Source of the DNA: Bisporella sp. PMI_857
Taxonomy: Eukaryota; Ascomycota; Leotiomycetes; Helotiales; Helotiaceae
NCBI GenBank assembly: GCA_021307315.1
Contig: JAJSPD010000006.1
Span: forward strand, 744,001 to 808,000
Direction: 5' to 3'
DNA length: 64,000 bases
Positions 11,512 to 24,104 of the stretch are shown here, piece after piece. The translations under genes were made by a program, and so were the position numbers. The notes under the pieces are model-generated. The model did no database searches. It worked only from the letters and a program-made list of their open reading frames with translations, and was not told the DNA's origin. Positions within the stretch are counted from its first letter, which is position 1; each line of letters starts with the position of its first letter.

Positions 11512-14416
11512 TCATGCCCATAACGGCGCTGTAACTTCGACCGCTCTCTCTACCACCGCACGAACTCTATCCCCAAACACGCGATTCGCACACTCCACCT
11601 CTAGATCTCTAGCCAGACCTTAGCCACCATCTTGTCGACCTTGATCTCCACTCCTGGAACCGGGATCCCGATCTTGTGCAGCCGCTCTATTTCCTCTCGT
11701 TGTAGGGATGCAACATCTTGTTCTTCATCCTCGGAGCCATCGGACACGTCTTGTGACTCATTTTTAATGGCTGGTGGTGAAGCAGGTGGGCGACCTGCCC
11801 CCGTTCCTGGTATGGTTTTGGGTGTGGCGATCGGTGTGAGGTTGTCGGCACCAAACTGAGCCTCGAGGAACATAAAGAGACGCTCTAGGCGCTCGGTGGG
11901 TGTTAAGTTTGTGTGGAGATTTCGAGTTGGTAGCTCGTGAGAATGCGAATGTTTGCTTGAAGATTCTACCTTACGTGTCAGTAGTGGTTTGTAGAGTGTT
12001 GTAGACAAGACTTGCGCTTTACTGCTGCGGGCTGCTCTCAACTGAAAATAAAACAGCCATCACCGCATCTGCAATACCATCATTGAGCATATTACCCTCC
12101 CATTCAAGCTCAACCTCTCCATTGTTTCTGTAGCGAACCGTGACGCATCCATAACCAGGTATGCCGTTGTTTGGCTCGATATCTCCTCGTCTGCTTCCTC
12201 ACTCGTGCCGTTCATGTGTGTATCCCCGTTTGCGTTCTTCTTACTCTCAGGTAGCTCTTCGATACTTCCAAAAGTCCCCTCCAAAGCCCATTTAATCAAA
12301 TCAATACCTGCCGCGCTCAGTGTCATCCGCTGTTTGCAGGTGATCGTGGTAGTTGTGAGACCAGCGTATTCTCGTAAGTCTTCGGGAGCCATAAGAGACA
12401 TTTTGAAGTCATTCTGGACCAAGACTCCGGTTATGAGCTGAGCTTGGTCATTTTCTGTATTCAACGGAGGAGGAATAGACGCTAGTTTTCCCACCACCTT
12501 CGCAGTCTTATCCGCTTTGAAGGGAAATTTTGAGCTCTTTCGCAGTTACGCGGGCTGTATACTTTAACCTTCACGGCCTTATTTGCATTGAGGGAGAGAA
12601 GTTTAGACTTCAGACGCCCCATGTTATGTTTGCTCGCCGTGGACTAATATCTAACTTATTTCAATACTTTTGCACCTTTTCTGCATGAGAAGAATTGGAC
12701 TTACTACTACGGAGCTGAAACGCCCTCTATGAACTCTTGGTTCTCAACACCGTCAACATGTGCGGCAAAAGAATATTCTTGAACACTACACCTCCGTGGA
12801 ATCATTACTTTATCACTCTCTCCTCCTGGCGCCCTCTTGGCTCCAGCCACACTCCGTGACATAACTGCCTGGATCTGATCAGGCTCTTGCATGATTTGTT
12901 TTGCCATTGTGCCCTCAACGCTATAACCTGTAATTATAACTCCATTCTTGTCACTTGGAGCCCATCGCTCAAGCAACTCTCGACTCACACCGTTTTGCAT
13001 CATACCAGGACTTGCAAGCATGACACAGCCCCCAACATCATCGAAGCGATCGAGATTCTTCAGCGAGCGGATATACTTGAAATCCCATGGCCCTCCTCTG
13101 CTTGCAGCATCCGAGGAGTCTTCTGCTTCTTTTGAACGTTCCTTGAAAAGTCGTTTGATATTGTCGTTCATAGCTCCAACGTATGTCTGATACACAAGCA
13201 TACATTTACGAATTACTAGCATAGTAAATTGGGATCTTCTGGTACTCGGGATGCCGGCCCCAATACTCGTCTAAAATTAGAAGAAGTTCTTGAGCTCTTC
13301 CAAGAGCAAAAAGACTGGTAATAATGCACGGCCACCACGATTTAGAATCCCAGTAATAGACTTCATCAACGCTTGCTCTCTTTCGAGACGAGGTACATGA
13401 GATGCAACGCCATATGTCGACTCGGTGATCAGGACGTCAATTTTCACACCTTTAGGTACTTCGGCAGAGACTAGATGTCTGTCATCCTCTCGCGAATAAT
13501 CTCCAGTGAAGAAGATCTTGAGACCAGCAATCTCGATGAGAAACATGGCAGCACCAAGGACATGACCCGCAGGATATGGTGTGATGCGTATAGACGAGAT
13601 TGTATGTGTCGTATGGTAGTCGATGGCCTCAATTTGGGGAAATGTAGATAGATGGTCAGCTTCGGTGTAGACTGGTGCGGAGAAAGAATCAGAAGCTCCT
13701 CCAACCCGAACACTGTCCTGGATGAGCCACTTATAAATGGCTTTCGTAGGATGGGTCATGAAGACGCGGCCTTTGAAGTTCGTCTTTGCGAGAACATACG
13801 GAAGTGACGCGGCATGGTCGATGTGAAACTTTAAGAAGTCAGTCAAGGGTGCAAAGTGATGGATGCACGCCAACGATGGGATGGATTCTATGTACACAGT
13901 GCAATTTCTTCACAAATCAAGACAAGCATCTTTGGTGTATAAAATTTTGTATTCTTTCTGGTATACATGATGGACGATCGAAGCCGATGTGGATCAGATG
14001 CTAAACCTCAACCTAGAAGTTGGTACACCCTGTAGCTTGCTTGGAACAAATGCCGCCTGAGATACTCCTCCCTAGACCAATTTGTAAAAGGAGATATGGA
14101 CGGAGGAGTGCTTACTGGCTGATCAATAGCACATCGACGGTGCTCAAATCAAAATCATCGTAATATGGTAGAGCCGCCAGACCATCATATCCAGGGTGCA
14201 TACCAGCATCGAGCTACATAAGAGCATGATTAGCTACTATGCTCTCAGCCTAGAATAACAACTTACCATGACAGTTTTGCCCTTGTACTGAAGAATATGG
14301 CAGGACCTTCCAACCTCTGCGCCGCCTCCCAGGCAAAGGAACATCAATTCATCAGCAGGATCTACAGGTTCTTCGATAACCGGTGCCATTGCGGATGCTT
14401 TGCGCTTGGTGGCCAT
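11512..14416 (-). CDS. YSH1: Endoribonuclease YSH1 (CPSF-73 homologue), multiple frame breaks
   Basis: This is the pre-mRNA 3'-end endonuclease of the cleavage and polyadenylation factor, a metallo-beta-lactamase/beta-CASP enzyme acting in the nucleus. The start is [12 protein letters not shown], then the family N-terminus [12 protein letters not shown]. The zinc motif HFHIDHAAS is split by an intron of about 280 nt (upstream end near 14117, downstream end near 13831). Further motifs are the Asp of [19 protein letters not shown], and the beta-CASP blocks [18 protein letters not shown] and [18 protein letters not shown]. Another intron (about 14218-14267) follows GKTVM. The C-terminal domain ends [11 protein letters not shown] and, one frame over, [15 protein letters not shown] to a stop at 11512. 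At least eight small indels interrupt it: near 13830, 13310 (five T where three are expected), 13215, 12712, 12640, 12540, 12060-12150 and 11603. The gene is divergent from TAF4. Confidence 0.85.
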
Positions 14417-14931
14417 GACCGATCTGACTGAATATCTCTGGAAAGGGTAACGAGGAAGAGGCTGGAGTGGACAGCTACTTTAGTAAATAATCCTGGGGTT
14501 CTCAGTAGCAGTGCATACTGCCATCGGTTTGTATGAGGAGCTTATTTTAATATATAAATGTGGGTGATGGAACTAGGAGCACGATGATGATGGTACTGTG
14601 AATCAACGTCACGGTTGATAGTGAATTGGCGGGCTTGACTTTTGACGCGAAGTGCGGCAAATTCCGTTGGCTCAATTTCACACGCGATAGTTCATCAAGA
14701 CCACGACCTACTTTTACTCAGAATCACGTTCACGACAACCATACCATCGCTATCTCTCGAATATAAAGGAGCCTGCTGGCGCATACACTAGGCATATCAA
14801 CAAGTAGTTCGATTGATTCGGCACATGGGAGGGGATTCTGAGAGGGTTGTGGGCGCATAGCCTGCCTTAGGAAGGCAAGAGGACGAACTGACGATAGCAC
14901 AAAGAGCCTCGCGAGGGCAAATATCATCGAG
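14417..14931. promoter_or_regulatory. Divergent promoter region of YSH1 and TAF4
   Basis: About 515 bases separate the start codons of the minus-strand YSH1 and the plus-strand TAF4, so both promoters must lie here. I see no strong palindrome or TATA-type box that clearly assigns a core promoter to either gene. Confidence 0.5.
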
Positions 14932-16955
14932 ATGTCTCAGCAGAGCCATCAGTTTCCAGTGCAGGCGGCGACTCCAACGTACTCTCCACAAGCAGCACAG
15001 TCGCCGCTGCCGCAACACCAGTATCCTCCACAGAAGCGAGCAAGAGTATCTCCAGGCCCAACGTCACAACATCCCGGATATCACAACCAGGTACAATCAG
15101 ATTCTATTCAGGTCCCGCCAGTACTATTTGATTAAATAAACTGATTCTTGTGTATAGGTTCTCCACACCAACAACCATACCATATTTCACCTTACGGCAA
15201 CAATCCAACTTCTGGTCCGCAGACGACGAATGCACCTCACTTTTCGAATGTAGCTCTTCCAACGAACGTATATTCAGCTACTTCGCCTTATAGTACACCT
15301 TACGGTAATGGAAATAGTAACGGCAACACAACCCCATCTCACCTGCCACAGACTCCAAACCCCAGTCTACCCCAAAGTCCTTTAGGCTTTCCAGGACAGA
15401 ATATGGCAGGTCAACCAAATTATCAGAGTTTGATGGCGCCACCAATAGGTGCAGGTACAATGGGCCCCCCTTCGAAACCTGCGGATAAAGGCTCCAAGGA
15501 CGATGGAGTTGATCCGATGGATGTGCTGGGTGGTACTGGAGTTGACCTTCGGGAAGAAGAACAATATCAATTCAGATCTTACAATTTACAGCAGACTGGA
15601 TCTCAGTCCGGATTTATCTCCCAAGGTCACGGATTTGCACAATTCCCTCCAGGAAATGCGGCTTCTTTTTACGGGGCTGGTCCTGCCAATGTCAATGGAG
15701 AAGCTCCTGGTAACGCATCACAAGAGGAGTTCGAAATACAGGCTGCCAAGCAAGCATTCGAGAGTGCATCTCGTAATCTCGCAACGTCGAGAAAGAACGA
15801 GCTGAGCAATCCATTTCTATCCATCGGAAGACTTCATTCGCTGTTGCTAAAGAGTAGCCATGAAAATGGCCTTGGTTTGAATCTGGAAAGAAATCCTCAA
15901 AACGGCAATAGTATGGGCCACTTCAAATTGCCGGAACAATATGATAATAACCGGGTCGATGTTAAGACATCGGTCGTCCCAAATGGCGCATTCACTGCTA
16001 CGAATGGCAATTTCTTGCCGGCGGACTCATATCTGTGCGATCAAATCGCTCTCCTATCTCTTGCAACGAAACATCGTTTAAGGTCATTAGTCTCAGATGC
16101 TGCACGGCTTTCGAAAGAGCGACAAAGATCATCACATGGGGTTGTGCCAGAAGAATGGTCTGATGCTGCTGCCCCAAATGACGCTGGGAACAGTGGTGCT
16201 GTTGCAGAAGGAGCTGTACGGGGAGGGTGGGAGAGTGCTGTTAGCCCTCTTTCTAATTCTCGAAAACGTAAGGTTACCAAGCCATACTATTATATTTCAT
16301 GCTGACATTGGAAAGGCTCATTCTCTACAGCCAACAAGATCCCCACACCAATATCCGAAGGTATGAAGACTCCTATTGAGCCACTCAAGTTCAAAAATGT
16401 TGTGGTTACTGCTTTGCGATCATCTGCACAAAAAGAACGAGATTTTGAGGAAGAACGGATTAGAAAACGGAACGAACGAGCCGCTCGTGCATCAGGAGAT
16501 ACTTCCCGACAGGGTTCTATCATGCCAGGGACCCCAGGGTCGGTAGCACCTGAGGAAAAGGCTCCAAGCAAAAAGGAACAACGAAAGAAAGCCGAAGCAA
16601 AAAACGAATGAAGCCGCCAACCATGTAGCTGCCAATACCACCACTGCTCAGTTCTTAGGTGGAGGACGGAAGAAGTATTCGTGGATGACTGGTGGTGGTG
16701 GTGGGTCAGGCAGTGGTACAAATACGCCAGGTCGGATTATCACAAAGGGCTTAACGCCTGGTGCCGCAGGAGCCATCGCCGCGCCAGAGAAGCTGACCGT
16801 TGATGGTGTTCGACGACTAGGTATGTGGCGAGAGGACAAGAGAAAGGTAGAGGCATCCAGATCCGGGATTGGTTGCATGTTCTGAGGAAGATGGCCGCGA
16901 AAAGAAAGCGCTACAGAAGGCTTATGCTTGGCTTGACCATATGGACCCGAAGTAG
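14932..16955 (+). CDS. TAF4: TFIID subunit TAF4 homologue, frame breaks near the 3' end
   Basis: Transcription initiation factor TFIID subunit 4, a histone-fold partner of TAF12 in the nucleus. The N-terminal half is Gln/Pro/Asn-rich. The conserved TAF4 region begins around VDPMDVLGGTGVDLREEE, continues through LPADSYLCDQIALLSLATKH with a helical SDAARLSKERQ, and closes with RDWLHVLEEDGREKKALQK and a stop at 16953-16955. Introns lie at 15091-15157 (GTACAA...TATAG; joining phase off by one) and 16268-16330 (GTAAGG...CTACAG, phase 1). Breaks are seen near 16599 (six A where five fit), near 16848 (one G short before GIQIRDW) and near 16884 (one G short in VLEEDG). The conserved blocks sit in different frames on either side of each break, so the gene is probably intact in the organism. 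Confidence 0.8.
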
Positions 16956-18080
16956 AGCGATGGAAGGCTAGTAATTTGCACGGCGATGCAGTGTATTTCA
17001 CAGGGGCTTTATTACCCGGCGTTGCATTGGGTGGCGGCGTTTTAAGGACCACACGGCAAACAGTGGAAAATTCCATGTGGTATGTAGTCTGTATATTGCA
17101 CAATGCCGTATTTACAGGGCTACCTTTCAAAGCCATTCTGAAGACATCCTCTGTCTGTGCTTTTTTTCTTCTCCATCGTGGTTCTTCCCCAGGTCATGTA
17201 AGAGAAAACTTTGGGTTGGTATTCTTTTCTCTGGCATAAACTTCAATCAGACGAGTTATCGGTGGTTATGAGAAATGATATTTAGTAGAGATTGATCCGA
17301 TGAAGTGCTTTTTCATCCGCATGTTCAGCTCGTCTTGGAGGACAACACATCAGTATTGGCATCTCAAAGAGAAAGCACATTCCTGATTCATCACATAAGG
17401 GAAATGAGGATATGCTGCCAATGGAATCCGCTCAATTGTTTGATAACTCGGCAGCCAGGGTCCCCAAGCCGATTGCCAAGGCCGGACGATAACGAAGCTT
17501 TTCGGCGACACTTTGAAAACAGCGGGGTTATATCACCTGATCGATGTCACTCTGCCAGCTACTTACTGTACTGTATTATACGGTAAGTTTATAAACCATA
17601 GCGATATTTGTCTATATGTGTGTCATCGCTCGCTCATATCATAGGAAGCATCGTGTGTGTGTGTGTGTGTGTGTTTGTACAGGTTATTGAATGATTGACA
17701 TAGCAAATAAAATCAATTTGTATATAGTTGCTCACATGTGTAGGTTTCTGGTCCCTGAGCGGTAAGCTTTTGCATGCGGGGCAGTCTGATAACCCCGCCA
17801 CGAAACATTCCCGGAGCAAGCTTTTGACCCGGCCACGCAGTCTTCCGTTGCTAGCTTCAAATTATCCATTAAATCATAAATACTTGCCTCTTCCCTCAAT
17901 CAATCCCTCTCCCACTCATTATTCCTAAAGCACTGATAATAAAAGTAGCCTCCTACGCCACTGTATCAGTCTGCCGTCTCCTTGCTAACCAATTGGCAGA
18001 GTTTCCGGCATATCATCGACCGCTTGCATATCCAAAAACGCCCCTTTCTTTTGGCTCTGTGCTCACCGCCATATTGAGCC
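16956..18080. other. Intergenic with a GT microsatellite
   Basis: Apart from the dinucleotide run annotated separately, this stretch holds only short random open frames. The part after about 17830 is CT-rich and presumably the leader of the NRAMP gene. Confidence 0.4.
17653..17674. repeat. (GT)11 microsatellite
   Basis: Eleven uninterrupted GT units lie in intergenic DNA. It is a simple sequence repeat and a likely polymorphic marker. Confidence 0.95.
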
Positions 18081-19969
18081 ATGAATTGTCCTTCGAGGAC
18101 AGATGAGCCGGAGGGCACTGGCATGAACCAGAACCCTAACGCGCTTGCCGCAGATCTTACCACGAGAGAAGACCTCAATGGCATTGCAAACTCGAGAATT
18201 CTTCGGAGGAGCGATGCAAGCGAGGTTGAGCGACTCGAAGAAAACAACGATATTGGTGGCTCCCCAGATGAAAAGCGCACCGCGAGGACTGCGGTCCTAA
18301 ATTCTTCTCCCAGTGGCTCATGCAGCCATTCGGGAGGAGACAGTGGTGGCGGAAAGATTCACGGAGTTGCGCAGGCTCTGGTTAAGGCAGCTCGGGTGCT
18401 AAAGAAGTTTAGCCGGTTTATTGGTCCTGGGATGATGGTACGTAAGACTCGACATGAGATATGTGGTTGCTAACAAGGTGAACAGATAGCTGTGGCATAC
18501 ATCGACCCGGGTAATTATTCTACCGACGTCGCTGCGGGAGCCTCATACCAGTTTCAAGCTGCTCTTCATTGTGTTGATGTCCAATATCTTTGCCTCTTCT
18601 TGCAAAGTCTCTGCATAAAGCTTGGCAGTGTGTCTGGTCTTAATCTTGCAGAGGCTTGCAAGCATTTTTTACCATGGTGGCTCAATATCTTCCTTTATAT
18701 CATGGCTGAGGCTGCTGTATGTTCCCACTAATTTGCTCATCAAGACAAGAAAACTGACACCTCTCTAAGATCATTGCTACCGATATTGCCGAGGTCATTG
18801 GTACCGCTATTGCAATAAATCTTCTGATTCCACAGATACCCCTTGTGGCAGGATGTGCTTTATCTATATGCGACGTTCTTCTAATACTGCTCTTCTACCA
18901 CCCTAATGGGTCATTGAGAGGTCTAAGGATATTCGAGTGTTTCGTTGCAGCTTTGGTATTAGGTGTTGTGATCTGCTTCTGTATCCAGTTATCCCTAATT
19001 AAGGATACTTCAATCGGAGAAGTGTTTCGCGGTTACCTTCCTTCATCAGCCATTGTGCAATCTCAAGGGTACGTTCTCAATATACAATAATGGAAGATTT
19101 CCAGTCACTAACATTTTATCAGTCTCTATCAAGCCTGCGGTATTTTGGGCGCTACAGTCATGCCACATAGTCTCTATCTGGGCAGTGGCATTGTGCAACC
19201 AAGGCTCTATGACTATGATAGGACCCATGGGATCACCCCACCAATAGAGCGCACCGCCGAAAATTCTACCAGCTCCGAGAAAGAAATATACTACCCATCT
19301 CTTCCAGCTATTAAATACTGTATGAAGATGTCCATAGTCGAGCTCGCAATCTGCCTCTTCACATTTGCCCTTTTTGTGAACTCATCTATCCTGATCACAG
19401 CTGGCGCCTCTCTTTATGAAGGACCCGACAGCCAGGTCGCTGAGGCTGACTTGTTCGGGATCTATAACTTACTGTCTACTAATATCGCTCCTGCAGCCGG
19501 TACCATCTTCGCTTTGGCTCTTCTCATGTCCGGTATAAGCGCCGGCATCGTATGCACCATCGCTGGACAGATGGTGTCAGAAGGTGCTTTAAATTGGACT
19601 CTCAAGCCCTGGCTCCGCGTCTCATCACACGAAGCATCAGTATCACACCCAGTATCATCATTGCTGGGCCGTAGGCAAGGATGGCCTTTCTGCAGCCTTG
19701 AACGGCTCGCAAGTTGCTCTCTCGGTCGTCCTGCCATTTGTTTCTGCCCCACTGATTTATTTCACATGCCGTAACAAGTACATGACAGTCAGGCCGCACC
19801 AGACTTCCGATCAGGCCGAGGAGACAATTTTAGAAGGCACTGAAAGTGGTGGATCAGGTGTCAAGATGAGGAATCATTGGCTTACTGCTACGTTTGCTGT
19901 GAATCATCTGGCTGATTATCAGCGTGATGAATGTCGCTAATTCTTGTTCTCCTAGGCAAGGGTGAGTAG
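18081..19969 (+). CDS. NRAMP-family divalent metal (Mn2+/Fe2+) transporter, frame breaks
   Basis: A proton-coupled divalent metal transporter of the NRAMP/SMF family, in the plasma membrane or endomembranes. A soluble N-terminal region of about 110 residues precedes the first helix. The metal-site motif DPGN follows the first intron (AVAYIDPGNYSTDVAAGA), and the TM6 motif MPH is in GATVMPHSLYLGSG. Many other helices are visible, for example MSIVELAICLFTFALFVNSS and IFALALLMSGISAGIVCTIAG. Exons are 18081-18437, 18486-18716, 18770-19068 and 19123-19969, all with GT-AG borders and consistent phases. Frame breaks: one base gained near 18559 and one lost near 18593 (between them the frame is wrong), one lost near 19618, one lost near 19668, one gained near 19903 and one near 19941. 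The stop at 19967 is inferred across these. It is SMF1/2-like, but substrate preference cannot be read. Confidence 0.85.
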
Positions 19970-20730
19970 GCAATATAGAAAACGCGGTCTGCTTCTATTT
20001 TCCGGCGTCGCAATTTGGCAAACATACACGTGTGGGAATAAGAGAGGGACGTTTACAATATCGCGAACCTATGAAAGATGACAAGGGATAATACCACCTG
20101 GAATATGGGTAGGCACCATTATCGAATCGTTGAAATAGAGCATGTCTAGAGACTCCACAAGCACAATGAAAACCATGCCTATAAAGCCCTTCCCTTCAAA
20201 GTGTGCTCACTTATGGCTCTTCCACCACATAACTAGCATCCGCATAGAAATAGACCGCACTGAAAAGTGTCCAGCATCTCATCTCATACGCAATACTGGG
20301 ATGACTCTCCTCCAGAGTTTATGATTTTGCATCACATAATTCCATAAGTTCAAGCCCTAGATGTAAGACTATGCAACGCCATCAACGCCAAGACCGGTTA
20401 CACAGTTTACCCCTATTTCCACCTCAGTTTACTCGCTTAGTTCTGCATGCGTCTCAGTCCCCCTCATCACACCCACTATCAAAAGAGCAGGAAATAAACA
20501 TGATAGAAATCACGCAAGCCGCATCTTAAGCCCTTCTTATGTACGCAACCGCTATCACAGCTTATCTATCCACCCTCCCAAAGTCTTGGTTGGCTGGCGT
20601 CAGTCAGGGGCTCGCTTCGCAAACCAAGCAGCCAAGTCAGCCGACCAATCAAATGCTGTGAGCGGGCCAATTTTTGGCAGCAACTTATATGTGTTTGTTT
20701 AAGCAATCCGTTTGCAACAAACTCCTCCCT
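19970..20730. other. Intergenic
   Basis: Downstream flank of the NRAMP gene. Around 20586-20660 the sequence has imperfect complementary segments (TTGGTTGGCTGGCGTCAG against GTCAGCCGACCAATCAA), which may belong to the structured element that follows. Confidence 0.35.
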
Positions 20731-21161
20731 CGTGAAGTGCAAACTTCATGGTGGGCTTGGGGGAGCTTGTACTTGGCCATTGGGGCGTCTCAACACCAGT
20801 AGCCAGGCTCGTGATCATGAGCGTACGTAGTGATCATGGCTTGGTGGTGAAGGGACTTAGGGGAAAACTTGTCCGCTATAAACCTTCGGGTTGCGAACGC
20901 AGGGACCCTTCATGCTAGTACATGTCGGATATCCAAGCTTAACATGCGTTAAAACCCTCCTCGGGTAGAGGACCTGCGACTAGGTGACTCATGGGCTTAC
21001 GCTTCATGGGTTGAAAGTCATGCGCTACATCTGGCTGGTCCAGATGCTGGAGAAAGATAAGCCATGCGGCAGGTTTAACCCCTGCAAGGTTTCAACAACC
21101 TTATGACACAGGGCATAGCTCAGATGAAAATCTGCCTGATGGGTTCAAATCCCACACTCCA
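20731..21161 (+). ncRNA. Candidate structured RNA: hairpin train ending in a tRNA T-arm mimic
   Basis: No protein is visible. Read on the plus strand, the stretch contains a series of perfect short hairpins: 20733-20748 (GCAA tetraloop, 6-8 bp), 20881-20892 (UUCG loop), 20972-20985, 21028-21046 (7 bp), 21069-21085, 21086-21102 (6 bp), 21121-21134 (5 bp, GAAA tetraloop) and 21140-21154. The last has the 7-base loop TTCAAAT, which fits the tRNA T-loop consensus TTCRANY. TGGAG at 21048-21052 can pair with CTCCA at 21157-21161, enclosing the last four hairpins. TAGCTCAGATG (about 21117-21127) and GGTTCAAATCC (21142-21152) resemble RNA polymerase III A and B boxes. It could be a tRNA-derived SINE, another pol III RNA, or a mobile-element end. 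It is not a normal tRNA: the anticodon arm is missing. Confidence 0.4.
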
Positions 21162-21201
21162 CCCCACCTTGGAGAATGGCTAACGGTTTATCTTTTGCAT
21201 G

Positions 21202-21211
21202 TTTTTTTTTT
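21202..21211 (+). terminator. T-run, possible RNA polymerase III terminator
   Basis: Ten consecutive T residues lie about 50 bases downstream of the B-box-like GGTTCAAATCC. Pol III stops at such runs, so this would give a transcript of roughly 90-100 bases from the A/B-box unit. It could equally be an ordinary homopolymer. Confidence 0.3.
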
Positions 21212-24104
21212 CTTTCCCAAGCTATATGTACAGAAGAAGAGCGAATGGCTACATAGAAGAAAAAAATGTTTATATTTGTTGCTTGGTTCTTATCGAATGA
21301 TACACTGTTTACAAGATCTATTAGGGGCAGCCTGTACTTGTTCCAGACTTTACAGTATGTAAGCAACCTAAGTTATATCTACTACACCTTTATGCCTACG
21401 ATGGTAAATCATATGTGGGTAAAGCATGCATTAAATGGATTTTCGTATAGTCCCTGCAACAAGGTACTATAATGAGATGTCTCCTATATTTCTGTGTGTG
21501 CATCTTCCAGCTCAGTCCTCTGCCTTGAAATCGATACAACAAATAGCTGGTAATACCAATAACCTACTGAAAAGAAAGCTACTGCAGAGAACTTAATCAG
21601 CTTCAGTAGATTTCACGGTGGAACCTGCCTACCTACCATGTTCAGTATGTCAGCCATCATAAAGGTGCGAAGCACCCATCCGTGACATTAGAGCTCCAGA
21701 TTCTATCGCAGGGACCTGAAGCTAGAGTAATATTTGGTCCTCAAGAGCCAGGGTTACAGACTTGAAACGCACACAAGCATCAGTAGATCCTCCACTTACT
21801 CCAGTGCTGATGCTATTTCAAGGTATGATGAGGCTACCCTTTAATTCTTTCTGGTCCGAAAAGCAAAATACGTACCGACATGTACATAGCATACTAAAAT
21901 ATATTTCTGGTGCTCAGCGGCGAGGAGTAGGTGCTAAATAAATTCACAATGCGTGTGGTGTTGTATATGACGTATAATTATGTCGTTTGTAGGGGTGGGC
22001 CTTTACGCTTTCCGAAGTCCGGGGTGACATGTTAAATTAACTAGGTGCGTGGTACTTTACCTCCCAAATATGCGTTATTTTATACAAATCAAAGTATTTA
22101 AAAGCTAAATCTCTTTCTGTATGAATCCATCAGAAGGACGATGGCTAAGTCTTTCTGCCTGGCAGGAGGGGCAAACTCTTGAAAATGCGAATCTGATTAA
22201 CCGTACCTTTCTTGTCCTTTTCTTAATGTTAATAGGTCTCTCAAGATTTGGGAGAGTATTCGATCTTTGTTGAGTGTCGATATCTTAAGATGCTGCAAGA
22301 CTGTGATTGTTCAAGTCTGTCATTAACATTAAGTAGACAAGACATTCTGCTTCTTTGTCTCACTTTATTAGAAATTATAGAACTAGGCTTTGGAGGAGAC
22401 ATGTAAACTGCTTGGAACACAGCATTCTCATAGATGGATAAGATTAGGACGAAAATACACGGGGTGCAGCTTCTGCTATGCTGAACTGACATTCTTGCAT
22501 TGTACCCGACTGTAAGGTCTCTACATGCTGGTTTGGCGATAAAGAGAATATCATCGCATCATATATTAGATATATGCTTATTCTCTAGCACGTATGTACT
22601 TATACAAGAATCCATTGCTTAGCCGCTCGTGAATCGTAGCGTCCCAACCTGTCCATATAATTTGTAACGATACTTTCAACAAGAGCCTGCAAACTTAAAT
22701 TAGCCCAATGACACCAAATGCTATGGGATATTTTGTGATACGATTATGTTTCTAAATCGGCAATCCACATGCAAACGTGATAAGCGAACGCAACAGTCGA
22801 AAAGTGAAAAGTGAAAAGTAGATTTTCTAAATGAGCCGCTAGATCCGCCGCGCGAAACTTGAAATTCTAAGGAGGAATGTTAGTTGTATGGTACAATAGT
22901 AATAGTTAATTGCCAAATTAGGAATTTGTGGTCCTGCGACGCCCTCATAAGTCTATGGTCTGTCCGTGACTCTGTGCAAGGATTGGAAGATCCCAAAGAC
23001 GAAAGTGGCAGAGCATTGCATACTAAGTCAAGCTTAAAAGCTTTGGAGCTTCTAGTTAATCCTTCCTAAAGTATGGCTAAATGCTTCCAGTGACCCTCGG
23101 TAAAAGAATTGCATTTGGATAAATCTAAAGTAGCATGTTTTGCAATGAGGGTTGCCAAACATGCATCCAGCCATTTAGATGAAAATATAAACAGGCTAAA
23201 CTTGAACCGTCTGGAACAGCTGGTTGGAAAGCATGAGAGATCTACATGAGGACTTCTCAGTGGAAAGATTGCGGGACGCTAAGGGAAACCGTGTTACTGA
23301 TTCCATAACTACTTTCAGCCCGGTATCTACCAAAGACAGTTCTTTAGAAGAGTTGTCATTGGATGGTAAACCCAAATCTAAGAGCTTCATTTCCTCTCTG
23401 TAACTTTGTAGACATAAATGTATTTCTGATACCCTGATTGGGAGGAAGAGTTACTCCTATTATACCTCTGAGAACCTGACCTTCGATACGTCCCTCTCCA
23501 AGCATCTATGGATATATCAGGCCTTAGTATGGAAATATATAACTAACTCCTAGGCGGAGCTAGAGTAGATCTTACGAAAGTTACAGAATAAAACTTTTGA
23601 ACAGCTATACACAATTTCCAATGTTCCTAATTATCTAGTACGTTGTAATTCTGTGGTTTCCACTCAGAGATATAACCATTCAGTCCATATTTCAGAACTT
23701 GAGCAACTGCATCAAGGAAGGAAGATGCTGACCTTTTTGATCCAAATGCATAGAAGAACTTGAAACAATGACAACAAAAGCAACGTTTCTGATCGTGCCC
23801 TACGATAGAGAACTACGTAAACAAGATTTTTTCGCCTCAAATTTGGTGGTAGATAACTCTTGCGCTTCATTATCCCGCTTGTGGCGAGCTTTGCGAATGA
23901 CATATATGTATTCATCACAAGCCTTGTGGAGCACTATGTGGTGTATTCGCTCCGAGAATATTCATTTGAGCTACTACTCTGATCCATAAGATAACACGTC
24001 CTTACTTAAAAAATAGCGGCACCAAGGGAATAAATAGCCCATACGGTTCAGCCTCGCCACCGCTTCTCCCTCTTTCTCTCTCACTACTTTTCTAAATATT
24101 TCAC
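21212..24104. other. Gene-poor AT-rich stretch
   Basis: Only short open frames are present. One of them (about 23236-23403, plus strand) reads like protein near its end (SPVSTKDSSLEELSLDGKP) but has no supporting context. No repeats or RNA genes are recognised. The last 100 bases, CT-rich, lead into the gene at 24105. Confidence 0.35.

Noticed and set aside
23236..23403. Short plus-strand frame with protein-like end (TKDSSLEELSLDGKP)
   Set aside because: No start context, no upstream exon and nothing recognisable around it; chance cannot be excluded.
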